The notes: generated by a model not told the origin, from the sequence alone. A stretch of DNA of 64,000 nt from Clostridiaceae bacterium (GCA_902362865.1 CABIYE010000008.1:1-64000), one strand, 5' to 3'. Positions 10,252-18,584 are shown, counted from the stretch's first letter. A program made the numbers and translations.

Positions 10252-10298
10252 GCATCGGGTTTCCGGTGCTTTTTCCTTTGGAAAGAGAGGACAGGATT

Positions 10299-11825
10299 AT
10301 GAAATTAGTACAGAGTATTTTGACTAAAAACCCCTGTTATACGGCAGGGAGAAAGATCACGGTCAAGGGGCTGATGCTCCATTCCGTAGGATGCCCGCAG
10401 CCCAAGGCATCGGTGTTTATCAATTCGTGGAACAGCCCGTCTTATAACAATGCCTGTGTGCATGGTTTTATTGACGGCAACGACGGCACGGTGTATCAGA
10501 CGCTTCCATGGAATCATCGTGGCTGGCACTGTGGTTCCGGCAGTAAGGGAAGCGGAAACAATACCCATATCGGAGTGGAAATGTGCGAACCGGCGTGCAT
10601 CAAGTACACATCGGGCAGTAACTTTACCTGCTCGGATAAAGCAACGGCAAAGGCTGTGGCAAAGAGAACGTATGAGGCGGCGGTGGAACTGTTTGCTATG
10701 CTTTGTAAGCAGTACAACTTAAACCCGACCGCTGATGGCGTCATCATCAGCCACAGGGAGGGGCACAGCCGGGGCATTGCTTCTAACCACGGAGACCCGG
10801 AGCATCTGTGGAATGGACTCGGCATGGGCTACACCATGGATGGATTCCGCAAAGCAGTAAAGGCGAAGATGAATGGCTCTGGCAGTTCTGGCAGCAGCAC
10901 TGGAACTTCCGGCCTGCAGGCGTCTGCCCTTAAAAATCTCTCTGAGGCAGATGTGATCGCCAAGGTGGGGCCGCTGTTTACCGCAGACCAGAAGACAAGC
11001 GGTATTCTGGCATCGGTATCCCTGGCACAGTTTATTCTGGAGAGCGGATACGGGAAGAGTGAACTGGCACAGAACGCCAACAACTGCTTTGGCATGAAGA
11101 AGTCCCTGTCCGGGAATACCTGGAGTGGTTCCACCTGGGACGGCACTTCCATCTACACCAAGAAAACACAGGAATACGAGAATGGTGCATATATGACGGT
11201 AACGGCAGATTTCCGCAAATATCCGTCCGTGGAGAAATCCATTGCAGACCATTCCGCGTATCTTTTGGGAGCGAAGAATGGTGCGAAACTGCGTTATGAT
11301 GGCTTGAAAGGCTGCACGGACTATAAGAAAGCGGTGCAGATCATCAAGGATGGCGGATATGCAACTTCCCCGACCTATGTGGAGAACCTCTGCTCCATCA
11401 TTGAGAAGTGGAAGCTGACACAGTATGACGTGGCAAATGCCGGAACTGCGGAAGTCTGGTACCGTGTGCGTAAAACCTGGGCAGACGCAGCATCCCAGAA
11501 AGGCGCATTCCACAGCCTTGCCAATGCGAAGAAGTGTGCAGATGAGAATGCGGGGTATTCCGTGTTCGATGAATCCGGCAGGAATATCTATACCGGAAAA
11601 CAGGCTGCCTTTCAGCCGTATCTGGTGAAGGTGTCAGCCTCTGACCTGCGTATTCGCAAAGGCCCCGGCATCGATAAGGCCAAGACCGGGAAGTACACGG
11701 GAAAGGGTATCTTTACGATTGTAGAGGAAGCGGACGGCCCCGGCGCATCCAAGTGGGGGCTTTTGAAAGCGTACCAGAAGAACCGTGATGGCTGGATTTC
11801 GCTGGACCATGCACAGAAGGTATAA
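10299..11825 (+). CDS. Endolysin: N-acetylmuramoyl-L-alanine amidase plus glucosaminidase, SH3b
   Basis: The 508-residue protein combines three parts. Residues about 10-190 are an Amidase_2 domain with zinc-ligand candidates in LMLHSVGC and HREGHSRG and the conserved HIGVEMCEP strand. After a Ser/Gly linker, a glucosaminidase-type domain (about 210-365) shows AQFILESGYGKSELA and NNCFGMK. The C-terminal 70 residues are SH3b-like (DLRIRKGPGIDKAKTGKYTG), for wall binding. No signal peptide is seen, consistent with holin-dependent export. The start is ATG 10299 with a GAGAGGA site. Confidence 0.9.
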   Translation: MKLVQSILTKNPCYTAGRKITVKGLMLHSVGCPQPKASVFINSWNSPSYNNACVHGFIDGNDGTVYQTLPWNHRGWHCGSGSKGSGNNTHIGVEMCEPACIKYTSGSNFTCSDKATAKAVAKRTYEAAVELFAMLCKQYNLNPTADGVIISHREGHSRGIASNHGDPEHLWNGLGMGYTMDGFRKAVKAKMNGSGSSGSSTGTSGLQASALKNLSEADVIAKVGPLFTADQKTSGILASVSLAQFILESGYGKSELAQNANNCFGMKKSLSGNTWSGSTWDGTSIYTKKTQEYENGAYMTVTADFRKYPSVEKSIADHSAYLLGAKNGAKLRYDGLKGCTDYKKAVQIIKDGGYATSPTYVENLCSIIEKWKLTQYDVANAGTAEVWYRVRKTWADAASQKGAFHSLANAKKCADENAGYSVFDESGRNIYTGKQAAFQPYLVKVSASDLRIRKGPGIDKAKTGKYTGKGIFTIVEEADGPGASKWGLLKAYQKNRDGWISLDHAQKV

Positions 11826-11842
11826 GTAAAAAGTAATAAAAA

Positions 11843-11885
11843 CGGTGCCCACTGAGGAAGATTTCCTTAGCGGGCATCATTTTTA
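11843..11885 (+). terminator. Strong terminator after the endolysin
   Basis: A long stem, GGTGCCCACTGAGGAA paired with TTTCCTTAGCGGGCATC with a few mismatches, is followed by ATTTTT. It ends the lysis operon and insulates the recombinase block. Confidence 0.8.
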
Positions 11886-11912
11886 CATGGGCTTTTGTAG
11901 TGGAGGGATATG

Positions 11913-12308
11913 ATGAAGAACCAGGATATTATAAAACTGAATGATCTGAGACAGCAGGGCAAGGGCGCGGCGGAAATCGCGGAAACGCTAAACTTGCCAT
12001 TGAACACAGTAAAATCTTATCTGCGCCGGCACCCGGAAGCAGACACCTCCCGTGTCTGCCCGCAGTGTGGGAAACCAGTGGTGCAGAAGGAAGGGCGGAA
12101 GGAGAAGAAGTTCTGTTCGGATAAATGCCGTAACCAATGGTGGAACAGCCACCAGTCGGAGATCAAAAAAGAGGCATATTACACGCTGGTGTGCCAGTTT
12201 TGCGGAAAGGAGTTTGAGAGCTATGGGAATCAGAGAAGGAAGTTCTGCAGCAGGAAATGTTACGGAAACCACAGAAAAAAACTCGCAGGAAAAGTATTCA
12301 GCGGATAA
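11913..12308 (+). CDS. HTH protein with two zinc-ribbon-like motifs
   Basis: The 131-residue protein starts with a sigma-like helix-turn-helix (AAEIAETLNLPLNTVKSYL). Two Cys clusters follow: CPQCGKP then CSDKCRNQWW, and CQFCGKEF then CSRKC. This layout is common in genes next to serine recombinases of Clostridia prophages and integrative elements. A DNA-binding or recombination-directionality role is plausible but not proven. GGAGGG upstream favours the second of two tandem ATG codons. The following small gene overlaps its end by 86 bases in another frame. Confidence 0.65.
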   Translation: MKNQDIIKLNDLRQQGKGAAEIAETLNLPLNTVKSYLRRHPEADTSRVCPQCGKPVVQKEGRKEKKFCSDKCRNQWWNSHQSEIKKEAYYTLVCQFCGKEFESYGNQRRKFCSRKCYGNHRKKLAGKVFSG

Positions 12309-12456
12309 CCTGATGGTCTACCGGGTGTCCCTTTCCCTGATTGACAGCCTGTATTCGGGCGGGCATCTTACGGCAGCAGACCGGAGGAAAGCATACACAA
12401 TCATTGCCAGACGCCACGGCTTATCTTTGGATAGTATTTTCGCGGAAACCGCTTGA
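12223..12456 (+). CDS. Small SHOCT-like protein
   Basis: The 77-residue protein overlaps the end of the zinc-ribbon gene. Its C-terminal part (LIDSLYSGGHLTAADRRKAY) resembles the short SHOCT-type helical motif found next to prophage serine recombinases. ATG 12223 has AGGAG about 10 bases upstream inside the preceding gene. An alternative start at an internal Met (MVYRVSLSLIDS) is possible. Function is unknown. Position suggests a recombination accessory. Confidence 0.5.
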   Translation: MGIREGSSAAGNVTETTEKNSQEKYSADNLMVYRVSLSLIDSLYSGGHLTAADRRKAYTIIARRHGLSLDSIFAETA

Positions 12457-12526
12457 TATATCTCCGCTTTAGAGTGATGAATATGGTACGCCAAAGATGG
12501 CGGAAATTGATACAAGGAGGGATAAC

Positions 12527-14032
12527 ATGGGCAGAAAAGTGACACGGGTGGCTTTTAACGTACCGGAGATTCCAAAAAAGAAAAACGTGGCGGCTTACTG
12601 CCGTGTGTCATCCGGAAAGGACGCCATGCTCCATTCGCTGGCGGCGCAGGTCAGTTATTACAGTGAGCTGATCCAGAGCCATGGGGAATGGGAATATGCC
12701 GGGGTCTATGCGGATGAGGCAAAAACCGGAACCAAGGACACCAGGGAAAATTTTGTGCGGCTGCTTTCCGACTGCCGTGCGGGGAAGATTGACTTGATAC
12801 TGACCAAGTCGATTTCCCGGTTTGCCAGAAATACGGTAACGCTGCTGGAGACGGTGCGGGAGCTGAAGCTGATGGGCGTAGATGTTTACTTTGAAGAGCA
12901 GAACATCCATTCCATGAGCACAGACGGGGAGTTCATGCTGACCATCCTGGCATCCTATGCACAGGAGGAGAGCCGGTCGGCAAGCGAGAACCAGAAATGG
13001 CGCATCAAGAAGAATTTTGAGGAAGGGAAGCCATGGAGCAGTACGCTTCTTGGTTACCGCAACGTGGACGGGCGCTTTGAGATCGTGCCGGAAGAAGCAC
13101 AAACCGTGCGGATGATTTTTGACTGGTATCTGGAGGGGCTTGGGGCAACCGCTATCCGGGACCGGCTGAATGCCATGGGAATCAAGACGAGGCTGGGGAA
13201 TCAGTGGAACAGGAGCCCGATCTTAAAGCTGCTCCGTAATTACACCTATACCGGAAACCTTCTCCAGCAGAGGACCTACCGTGAGAACCACATCACGAAA
13301 AAGTGCATCATCAACCAGGGTGAAAAACCGATGTACCTTGCGGAAGGCACCCATGAGGCGATCATTGACATGGATACCTTCAACCAGGTGCAGGAAGAGA
13401 TCAAACGCAGAGCGGAGAGATATAAAAGCCCGGAAGGAAAAAAGTGTGAGACATATCCCTTCACTGGCATGGTCCGGTGCGGCTGCTGCGGGAAAAATTA
13501 TGTGAGGTCAGGTACACAAAGTTACCGGACATGGACCTGCAGGACCCGGAGAAAAGAGGGGCTGAAACATTGTGACGCAGAGATCATCCCGGAGGAAGAA
13601 CTGATACGGCTTACCGCAGAGATACTCAGTGGGGAAGTTACTGAGGATGCCGTCAGGGATAAAATAACGGTTATCCGGGCAGAGAAAGACCGCACCCTGG
13701 TATTCTGTTTCAAGAATGGCAAGGAAACCGTTAAACAGTGGCGGGAGCATGAAACCGTGCATGTCTGCACAGAGGAGCAGAAGAGGCAGATCAGCCGGAA
13801 AAATTCTGGCAGGAAACGGACAGAGGAACAGCGCAGGCAGCAAAGTGAGCGGATGAAGGAATACTGGAAAGACCGCGAGTTCCCGGAGGAGCAGCGCAGA
13901 CGGCAGAGTGAGCAGATGAAAGCATATTGGAATGACCGGGAAGCATCAGAGGGGCACAGGCAGACGGTGAGCCGCCTGATGAAAGAAATGCGGGCAAAGG
14001 AAACAGGAAAGGGGGCGCAGAACGATGGCTAA
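12527..14032 (+). CDS. Large serine recombinase with NUMOD3-like C-terminal repeats
   Basis: The 501-residue protein has a resolvase domain with the nucleophile serine in YCRVSSGKDA (S28) and the motif TKSISRFARNTV. It also has the recombinase domain and a zinc ribbon (RCGCCGKNY). Residues about 420-490 carry unusual repeats of the form EEQKRQISRKNSGRKR and EEQRRRQSEQMKAYW, resembling NUMOD3 DNA-binding helices of homing endonucleases. ATG 12527 follows AAGGAGG by 7 bases. It overlaps the second recombinase gene by 8 bases, so the two are probably made together for prophage integration or excision. Confidence 0.88.
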   Translation: MGRKVTRVAFNVPEIPKKKNVAAYCRVSSGKDAMLHSLAAQVSYYSELIQSHGEWEYAGVYADEAKTGTKDTRENFVRLLSDCRAGKIDLILTKSISRFARNTVTLLETVRELKLMGVDVYFEEQNIHSMSTDGEFMLTILASYAQEESRSASENQKWRIKKNFEEGKPWSSTLLGYRNVDGRFEIVPEEAQTVRMIFDWYLEGLGATAIRDRLNAMGIKTRLGNQWNRSPILKLLRNYTYTGNLLQQRTYRENHITKKCIINQGEKPMYLAEGTHEAIIDMDTFNQVQEEIKRRAERYKSPEGKKCETYPFTGMVRCGCCGKNYVRSGTQSYRTWTCRTRRKEGLKHCDAEIIPEEELIRLTAEILSGEVTEDAVRDKITVIRAEKDRTLVFCFKNGKETVKQWREHETVHVCTEEQKRQISRKNSGRKRTEEQRRQQSERMKEYWKDREFPEEQRRRQSEQMKAYWNDREASEGHRQTVSRLMKEMRAKETGKGAQNDG

Positions 14033-15605
14033 TGTGACAGTGATCCCGGCAACCAGGAATTTCCACACCGGAATAAGGAAAGATGCCGTGGTCCAGAAAA
14101 AGACCGCCGGATATGCCCGTGTCAGCACGGACAGTGAGGAGCAGCAGACCAGCTACGAGGCGCAGGTGGATTATTACACTAACTACATTAAAAATAACCC
14201 GGAATGGGAGTTTGTCGGCGTGTATACCGATGAGGGTATCAGCGCAACCGGCACCAAGCACCGGGACGGCTTTAACCAGATGATACAGGATGCGCTGGAC
14301 GGAAAGATCGATTTGATCGTCACCAAGTCGGTATCCCGGTTTGCAAGGAACACGGTGGACAGCCTTACCACGGTGCGGAAACTAAAGGAAAAGGGCGTGG
14401 AGGTGTACTTCCAGAAAGAAAACATTTACACTCTGGACTCCAAAGGGGAACTGCTGATCACCATCATGTCCTCCCTGGCGCAGGAAGAATCCCGGTCCAT
14501 TTCAGAGAATGTGACCTGGGGCCAGAGAAAGCGGTTTGCAGACGGCAAAGTCAGCATCGCCTACAGCTCTTTCCTCGGCTACCAGAAAGGGGAGGACGGG
14601 CAGATGGAGATCGTGCCGGAGGAGGCAGAAATTGTAAGGCTTATTTACCGGATGTTCATGCAGGGAAAGACGCCTTACGCCATTGCAAAGTACCTGATGG
14701 AAAAGAAGGTCCCCACACCGACCGGGAAACAGCGGTGGCAGCACCGGACGATTGAGAACATACTGACCAATGAAAAGTACAAGGGCGATGCCAGGCTCCA
14801 GAAGTGCTATACGGTGGACTTCCTTTCCAAGAAGCGGAAAGTGAATGAGGGCGAGGTTCCGCAGTATTATGTGGAAGGCAGCCATGACGCCATCATCGCA
14901 CCTGCAGAGTGGCAGATGGTACAGCTGGAGATGGAACGCAGGAGGAACATGGGGCGGAGCCATAACTGCTGCGGAACGTTTTCTGCAAAGCTGAAATGCG
15001 GAGACTGCGGGGAATTCTTCGGTTCCAAGGTCTGGCACTCTAACAGCAAGTATAAACGCACCATCTGGCAGTGCAACGCCAAGTTTAAGGGAGAGAGCAA
15101 GTGTACTACGCCGCATCTGTACGAACAGCGGATACAGGAGTTATTTCTGGAGGCGCTGGGGCGGCTACTGGAAAACCGGGAGACGGTCATGGATGACTGC
15201 CGTGCAGTGATGGATGTACTTGGGGATTGCAGCACCATTGAGAAGGAACTGGAATCCGTCAGTAGCGAGATGGAGGTAGTCACCGGGCTGATCCAGAAGC
15301 TGATTGTGGAAAACGCAACCCGGAAACTGGATCAGAACGATTACCGCAGGAAGTATGAGGGATATGTCAATAAGTACGCAGCTTTAGAGAGCCGGATGGA
15401 CAGCCTGAAAAAAGACCGGGAGAGCCGGGAAATCAAGTTTGGCATTTTCAGCGGGTTCCTGTTTGAACTGAGTGAGCTGGAGGAGCTGCCATTGGAGTTT
15501 GATGTGAAGCTGTTCCACAGCCTGGTGGATTATGCAACAGTGTACCATGACGGGAGGGTGGTGTTTGCCTTTCGGAATGGCGCGGAGGTTGAGACAAGAA
15601 TATAG
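14025..15605 (+). CDS. Large serine recombinase (second of a pair)
   Basis: The 526-residue protein has the full family layout. The catalytic domain contains GYARVSTDSEEQ (S34) and TKSVSRFARNTVDS. A recombinase domain follows, then a zinc ribbon (KCGDCGEFFGSK with later cysteines) and a coiled coil (about residues 400-470). The start ATG overlaps the stop of the first recombinase. Tandem serine recombinases at an element end usually mediate attP x attB integration, and which of the two is the main integrase cannot be told here. A strong terminator follows. Confidence 0.9.
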   Translation: MANVTVIPATRNFHTGIRKDAVVQKKTAGYARVSTDSEEQQTSYEAQVDYYTNYIKNNPEWEFVGVYTDEGISATGTKHRDGFNQMIQDALDGKIDLIVTKSVSRFARNTVDSLTTVRKLKEKGVEVYFQKENIYTLDSKGELLITIMSSLAQEESRSISENVTWGQRKRFADGKVSIAYSSFLGYQKGEDGQMEIVPEEAEIVRLIYRMFMQGKTPYAIAKYLMEKKVPTPTGKQRWQHRTIENILTNEKYKGDARLQKCYTVDFLSKKRKVNEGEVPQYYVEGSHDAIIAPAEWQMVQLEMERRRNMGRSHNCCGTFSAKLKCGDCGEFFGSKVWHSNSKYKRTIWQCNAKFKGESKCTTPHLYEQRIQELFLEALGRLLENRETVMDDCRAVMDVLGDCSTIEKELESVSSEMEVVTGLIQKLIVENATRKLDQNDYRRKYEGYVNKYAALESRMDSLKKDRESREIKFGIFSGFLFELSELEELPLEFDVKLFHSLVDYATVYHDGRVVFAFRNGAEVETRI

Positions 15606-15617
15606 GAAAAGAGGGAT

Positions 15618-15663
15618 GCCCCGGAATTCAGTGTGGAGATACTGGTTCCGGGGCTTATTTTTG
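15618..15663 (+). terminator. Terminator after the serine recombinases
   Basis: GCCCCGGAA (15618-15626) pairs perfectly with TTCCGGGGC (15646-15654), followed by TTATTTTT. It lies between the prophage recombinases and the oppositely oriented sigma/anti-sigma pair. Confidence 0.85.
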
Positions 15664-15680
15664 TTAATGTATAGCACAGT

Positions 15681-16319
15681 TTATTCTGTTTTCAGTTCTG
15701 GATAACTTACCAAGCTAAGAATTTCTCCCTTTCCTACCCCATCTATTTCACGGAGTGAAACGGTCATCTGAAACTGCAAGCTGTCACGTTCATTATATAC
15801 ACAATAAGTAATGGTTGCTGTTTGATCTGAAACTGAAAACAAATCCTGCGGATCTAATATATTTCCTTCTGCATCGTAAATCCTCATATCCTTATTTTTC
15901 CAATAATCAGGAATCCAGTATATATAATCTTCGTCTGAAAAAATCTGTTCTAAGCCATCGTCTGAGTCATTACAGATGGTTTCACAATAATAACCGTCGT
16001 TTGCCGATATATAGAGAGAATATCCTTCACCTAAAGGCGTTTGTATTTTTTCAAGCGTAAATGTTTTATCCGGTATTAAGTCAATCTCGCTGGCTCCGGA
16101 TAGATCCTGGGCATATACTTTAATCGGATACTCATCCATTATCCCGTAATGCCCATTCGCAAAAAATCCTGTTATTCCAATGATAAGCAATAAAAAAACA
16201 GCACTGCAATAACGCAATTTTAATGCCTTCTTCCTTTGCTTGGCAATTTGGTGTGCATTTTCAATAATCTGGACTTTTTTCTTTTCACTTAGCATGATTT
16301 CAGTTTTCAATTCATTCAT
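15681..16319 (-). CDS. Membrane partner of the ECF sigma factor (probable anti-sigma factor)
   Basis: The protein of about 212 residues has a charged cytoplasmic N-terminus (NELKTEIMLSEKKKVQ), one membrane segment (about residues 37-57, YCSAVFLLLIIGITGFF) and an extracellular beta-rich domain. It is encoded immediately downstream of an ECF sigma gene with overlapping ends, the usual layout of sigma and membrane-bound anti-sigma factor. No zinc-binding HxxxCxxC motif is seen, so it belongs to another class. I prefer the second Met (16319) because GGAG lies about 9 bases upstream; the first Met (16325) is too close. The signal sensed is unknown. Confidence 0.6.
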   Translation of the reverse strand: MNELKTEIMLSEKKKVQIIENAHQIAKQRKKALKLRYCSAVFLLLIIGITGFFANGHYGIMDEYPIKVYAQDLSGASEIDLIPDKTFTLEKIQTPLGEGYSLYISANDGYYCETICNDSDDGLEQIFSDEDYIYWIPDYWKNKDMRIYDAEGNILDPQDLFSVSDQTATITYCVYNERDSLQFQMTVSLREIDGVGKGEILSLVSYPELKTE

Positions 16320-16321
16320 TG

Positions 16322-16777
16322 TCATTCTCCTATTTTTAATTTTAATTGCTCACGAGCCCGCTGTAGCCGTTTTTTTACCGCAGCATCAGATATTTTTAAT
16401 ATGTTTGAAATTTCCTTTACCGAATAACCTTCTATGGAATGTAAAATGATAACGGATTTATATTTTGTGGGTAATAAGGAAATCTCCCTCAAAATTTCCT
16501 GTTCACCTAAAGTGGTTTCAGATATATCCGTTTCACTAATAGGGGAAGAAGGATGACGTTTCCAGTATCGGATTTGGTTTTTGCATATATTGATGCAGAC
16601 GCGCATTAACCACGCTTTTGCATGCTCTTCATCTTTCAACTTTGGTTTTTTTAATAAATATCTCACATAGGTTTCCTGAACGGCATCTTCAGCGTCATGG
16701 GTATTTGATAGCATGAATAGCGCCATTCGATAAAGAAGATCCATATGCTCAGTAAATAATGTTTCTGCTCTCATCAT
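16322..16777 (-). CDS. ECF-family RNA polymerase sigma factor
   Basis: The 151-residue protein has sigma region 2 (HDAEDAVQETYVRYL) and region 4 (YKSVIILHSIEGYSVKEIS, then DAAVKKRLQRAREQL). It would direct RNA polymerase to promoters of a stress or envelope response, probably controlled by the membrane protein encoded just downstream. AGAGG precedes two tandem ATG codons, either of which could be used. The gene pair points toward the prophage end. Confidence 0.9.
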   Translation of the reverse strand: MMRAETLFTEHMDLLYRMALFMLSNTHDAEDAVQETYVRYLLKKPKLKDEEHAKAWLMRVCINICKNQIRYWKRHPSSPISETDISETTLGEQEILREISLLPTKYKSVIILHSIEGYSVKEISNILKISDAAVKKRLQRAREQLKLKIGE

Positions 16778-16905
16778 CTTTACCTCTTTATATAGAACAC
16801 ACCATAGAGCTTAATGCGGTGACATTATTATTTTATAAAATTTCAAATAGCTGAACTATAAATTGAAATGCCGTCTTGTTTATTATTATCGATAAAGGAA
16901 TATGT

Positions 16906-17034
16906 GTCCATATGAAAATGTGGAAAGGGGCTGGAGAAGGTGGCAGTTGATTAGCCAGATACTCAGAAAAATGGGAAATGAATAAATACAACATAAAGAC
17001 CGTTGGTGGGTACGGATATAGTTTTGAAACGTGA
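16906..17034 (+). pseudogene. C-terminal remnant of an OmpR-type response regulator
   Basis: Two adjacent frames together encode a recognisable winged-helix end. One frame reads ISQILRKMGNE, and the other continues NKYNIKTVGGYGYSFET up to TGA at 17032-17034. This matches the usual end of OmpR/PhoB regulators (LRKKLG... YIKTVRGVGYRF). A frameshift near 16980 and the absence of the receiver domain show it is a fragment. A terminator at 17042 follows, as it would after the original gene. The flanking stretch 16778-16905 and 17035-17127 holds only hairpins. Confidence 0.5.
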
Positions 17035-17041
17035 AAAAACC

Positions 17042-17078
17042 GGCAGTTGCAACTATGAAGTAACTGCCAGTTTTTTTT
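17042..17078 (+). terminator. Terminator after the regulator remnant
   Basis: GGCAGTT (17042-17048) pairs with AACTGCC (17062-17068), followed by AG and eight T residues. Confidence 0.75.
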
Positions 17079-17088
17079 CAATAAAAAT

Positions 17089-17119
17089 AACCAGGTATAT
17101 CAAACTGACCTGGTTATCT
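17089..17119. terminator. Hairpin at the end of the first RHH gene
   Basis: AACCAGGT (17089-17096) pairs with ACCTGGTT (17108-17115). On the minus strand it lies just after the stop codon of the small ribbon-helix-helix gene, and read that way A/T-rich bases follow. It probably terminates that gene. Confidence 0.5.
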
Positions 17120-17127
17120 TAATTTTG

Positions 17128-17307
17128 TTATTGTATCTGGTCTGTCTTGATCTCCCCGCGTTCTTTTTCTATCTGCTCCAGATGCTGGATCAGTACATAT
17201 TCAATGTAATTCGTCATAGAGCGGTGTTCATCTGTAGCAAGAATCCCGATTTTGTCAAACACTTCGTCCGACAGACGCAGAGTAAATACACGCTTGTTGG
17301 TTGCCAT
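17128..17307 (-). CDS. Small ribbon-helix-helix (Arc-like) protein, copy 1
   Basis: The 59-residue protein starts MATNKRVFTLRLSDEVFDKI. A basic beta strand (KRVFTLRLS) is followed by two helices, as in ribbon-helix-helix DNA-binding proteins. The start has GGAGGGCAAGGGAA upstream. It is about 85 percent identical over the core to the gene at 17437. Both genes have the palindrome AAGTGATAGCACTT upstream, which is a likely binding site for these proteins. It probably acts as an autorepressor. Confidence 0.75.
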   Translation of the reverse strand: MATNKRVFTLRLSDEVFDKIGILATDEHRSMTNYIEYVLIQHLEQIEKERGEIKTDQIQ

Positions 17308-17383
17308 TTCCCTTGCCCTCCGTTCCGGGTATGAATTTATGGTATACCAATATGCGGTAAATTTATACGTTCACTAGACAGCT

Positions 17384-17397
17384 AAGTGATAGCACTT
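17384..17397. promoter_or_regulatory. Putative RHH operator, copy 1
   Basis: AAGTGATAGCACTT is an inverted repeat (AAGTG-ATAG-CACTT) lying 77 bases upstream of the first RHH gene. The identical 14-mer occurs at 17687-17700. Flanking bases are also shared (CACTWGACAGSTAAG in IUPAC code), so gene and control region were duplicated together. Confidence 0.6.
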
Positions 17398-17436
17398 TAC
17401 ATCAAAAAGTGAAAAAGTAGACACAGATGGCAGTCT

Positions 17437-17610
17437 TTATTCTTCCATTTTAATTTCTCCATGCTCTTTTTCCACATCTTCTAAATGTTTGATCAGTATG
17501 TATTCAATATAGTTGGTTAAGGAGCGGTGTTCGCTGGTAGCCAGAATGCCGATTTTATCGAATACTTCATCTGACAAACGTAAAGTAAATACTCTTTTAT
17601 TGGTTGCCAT
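17437..17610 (-). CDS. Small ribbon-helix-helix (Arc-like) protein, copy 2
   Basis: The 57-residue protein begins MATNKRVFTLRLSDEVFDKI, identical to copy 1 over its first 25 residues, and diverges in the acidic tail (EKEHGEIKMEE). The layout is strand-helix-helix with no other domain. AGGACAGGGA precedes the ATG. It is a tandem duplicate of the gene at 17128. The 14-bp palindrome upstream lies inside a consensus promoter reading the other way, toward the membrane protein at 17769, so this protein probably represses both. Confidence 0.75.
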   Translation of the reverse strand: MATNKRVFTLRLSDEVFDKIGILATSEHRSLTNYIEYILIKHLEDVEKEHGEIKMEE

Positions 17611-17677
17611 ATTCCCTGTCCTCCAATTTTAGTATAGGTAAATGGTAATCGAAATTGGATGTGAAATATACAGTCAC

Positions 17678-17706
17678 TTGACAGGTAAGTGATAGCACTT
17701 TATATT
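17678..17706 (+). promoter_or_regulatory. Consensus promoter overlapped by RHH palindrome
   Basis: TTGACA (17678-17683), a 17-base spacer and TATATT (17701-17706) form a near-consensus sigma-A promoter for the gene at 17769. The inverted repeat AAGTGATAGCACTT fills spacer positions 17687-17700 and touches the -10 box, the expected place for a repressor site. Confidence 0.7.
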
Positions 17707-17768
17707 GTAAGAGTAGTGAAAACAAAAGAAAGAGTGATAAGAGTGAAGAAAGTGATAAGGTGTGGAGT

Positions 17769-18584
17769 ATGAAAAGGTTGTGCCAATGGATAAAGGCAAA
17801 ATGGAGGAAATTCTGGAGGGATGATGAGTATGATCCTTATGTGAAGCATTTGAGCCAGTCGGATAAAAGGGAACTGTGGTATGGAGCTTTTATGGTCTGC
17901 ATGTCCGTGGTCGCCCTTTGCAGTTTTTCGATTGCGTTCAGTAACATCCGGGTGAGCCGCCAGAACAGCGAAGATATGGAAGAACTTATGGAAATGGTAG
18001 CCACATATATGGGTTCTGCCACGAAGGATGAATATGAGGAGATTGCAAAGACCATACGGCATGACCTGGTGTTTTCTGAATATGGGCAGGAAATAGAGAA
18101 CTATATCCGTTATATTCCCAATACGGCAGACATCTGCCGGACATGCGGAGAAGGGTTCCCGTCACAGGTGTACCTTGTGTGTACCAATACGGGAGAACTG
18201 TATGACCTAGATTTATTTGAAAAAGGGGCGAATCCGGACGCTGGCGAATATGGTTACATGAGCATGAGCTTTGGATATGATGAGGTAAGCCAGACAAGTC
18301 TGCATATCACAAAAACTCCGGAGAATAAGGAAGGAACTGTGACAGTGCAGAGGGGACGAGGGATTGTCAGCGTCCAGAGAATGAAATCGTTATTTTGTGA
18401 TGACTGTATCCGGGAGATGTTAGAAACAGTTGAAAACCAGCTGGTAGAAGAATTCGTGATCTTTGACGCAGAAGGACAGAAGTTTTACGCTGTGGATGAC
18501 GGAAGTGTGCAGATCGGGGATTATGAACTGCAGGTGGAGTATGACGAGGGAGATTATGAAATAGAAGTGCGGTATGCGAAATAG
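17769..18584 (+). CDS. Single-pass membrane protein of unknown function
   Basis: The protein of about 271 residues has a basic N-terminus (MKRLCQWIKAKWRKFWRDDEYD). One membrane segment lies around residues 37-57 (GAFMVCMSVVALCSFSIAF), followed by a helical stretch and a beta-rich outer domain. Two cysteine pairs (CRTC and CDDC) are spaced through the outer part. I do not recognise the family. ATG 17769 has AAGGTG upstream; GTG 17760 is an alternative. It is probably controlled by the RHH proteins through the overlapping palindrome in its promoter. Confidence 0.6.
   Translation: MKRLCQWIKAKWRKFWRDDEYDPYVKHLSQSDKRELWYGAFMVCMSVVALCSFSIAFSNIRVSRQNSEDMEELMEMVATYMGSATKDEYEEIAKTIRHDLVFSEYGQEIENYIRYIPNTADICRTCGEGFPSQVYLVCTNTGELYDLDLFEKGANPDAGEYGYMSMSFGYDEVSQTSLHITKTPENKEGTVTVQRGRGIVSVQRMKSLFCDDCIREMLETVENQLVEEFVIFDAEGQKFYAVDDGSVQIGDYELQVEYDEGDYEIEVRYAK

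Larger units (their letters stand above)
1..15663 (+). mobile_element. Right part of a siphovirus-type prophage
   Basis: Genes run co-directionally in canonical late-phage order: tape measure, distal tail, tail endopeptidase, fibre proteins, holin, endolysin. They end with two large serine recombinases and a strong terminator at 15618-15663. The head and packaging genes would lie left of the window. The right border is inferred from the last phage gene, and no attachment repeat was identified. The next genes lie on the opposite strand and are bacterial in type (ECF sigma factor and partner). Confidence 0.85.

Noticed and set aside
16833..17081. An 82-residue minus-strand frame
   Set aside because: It is antisense to the response-regulator remnant and covers a terminator hairpin.
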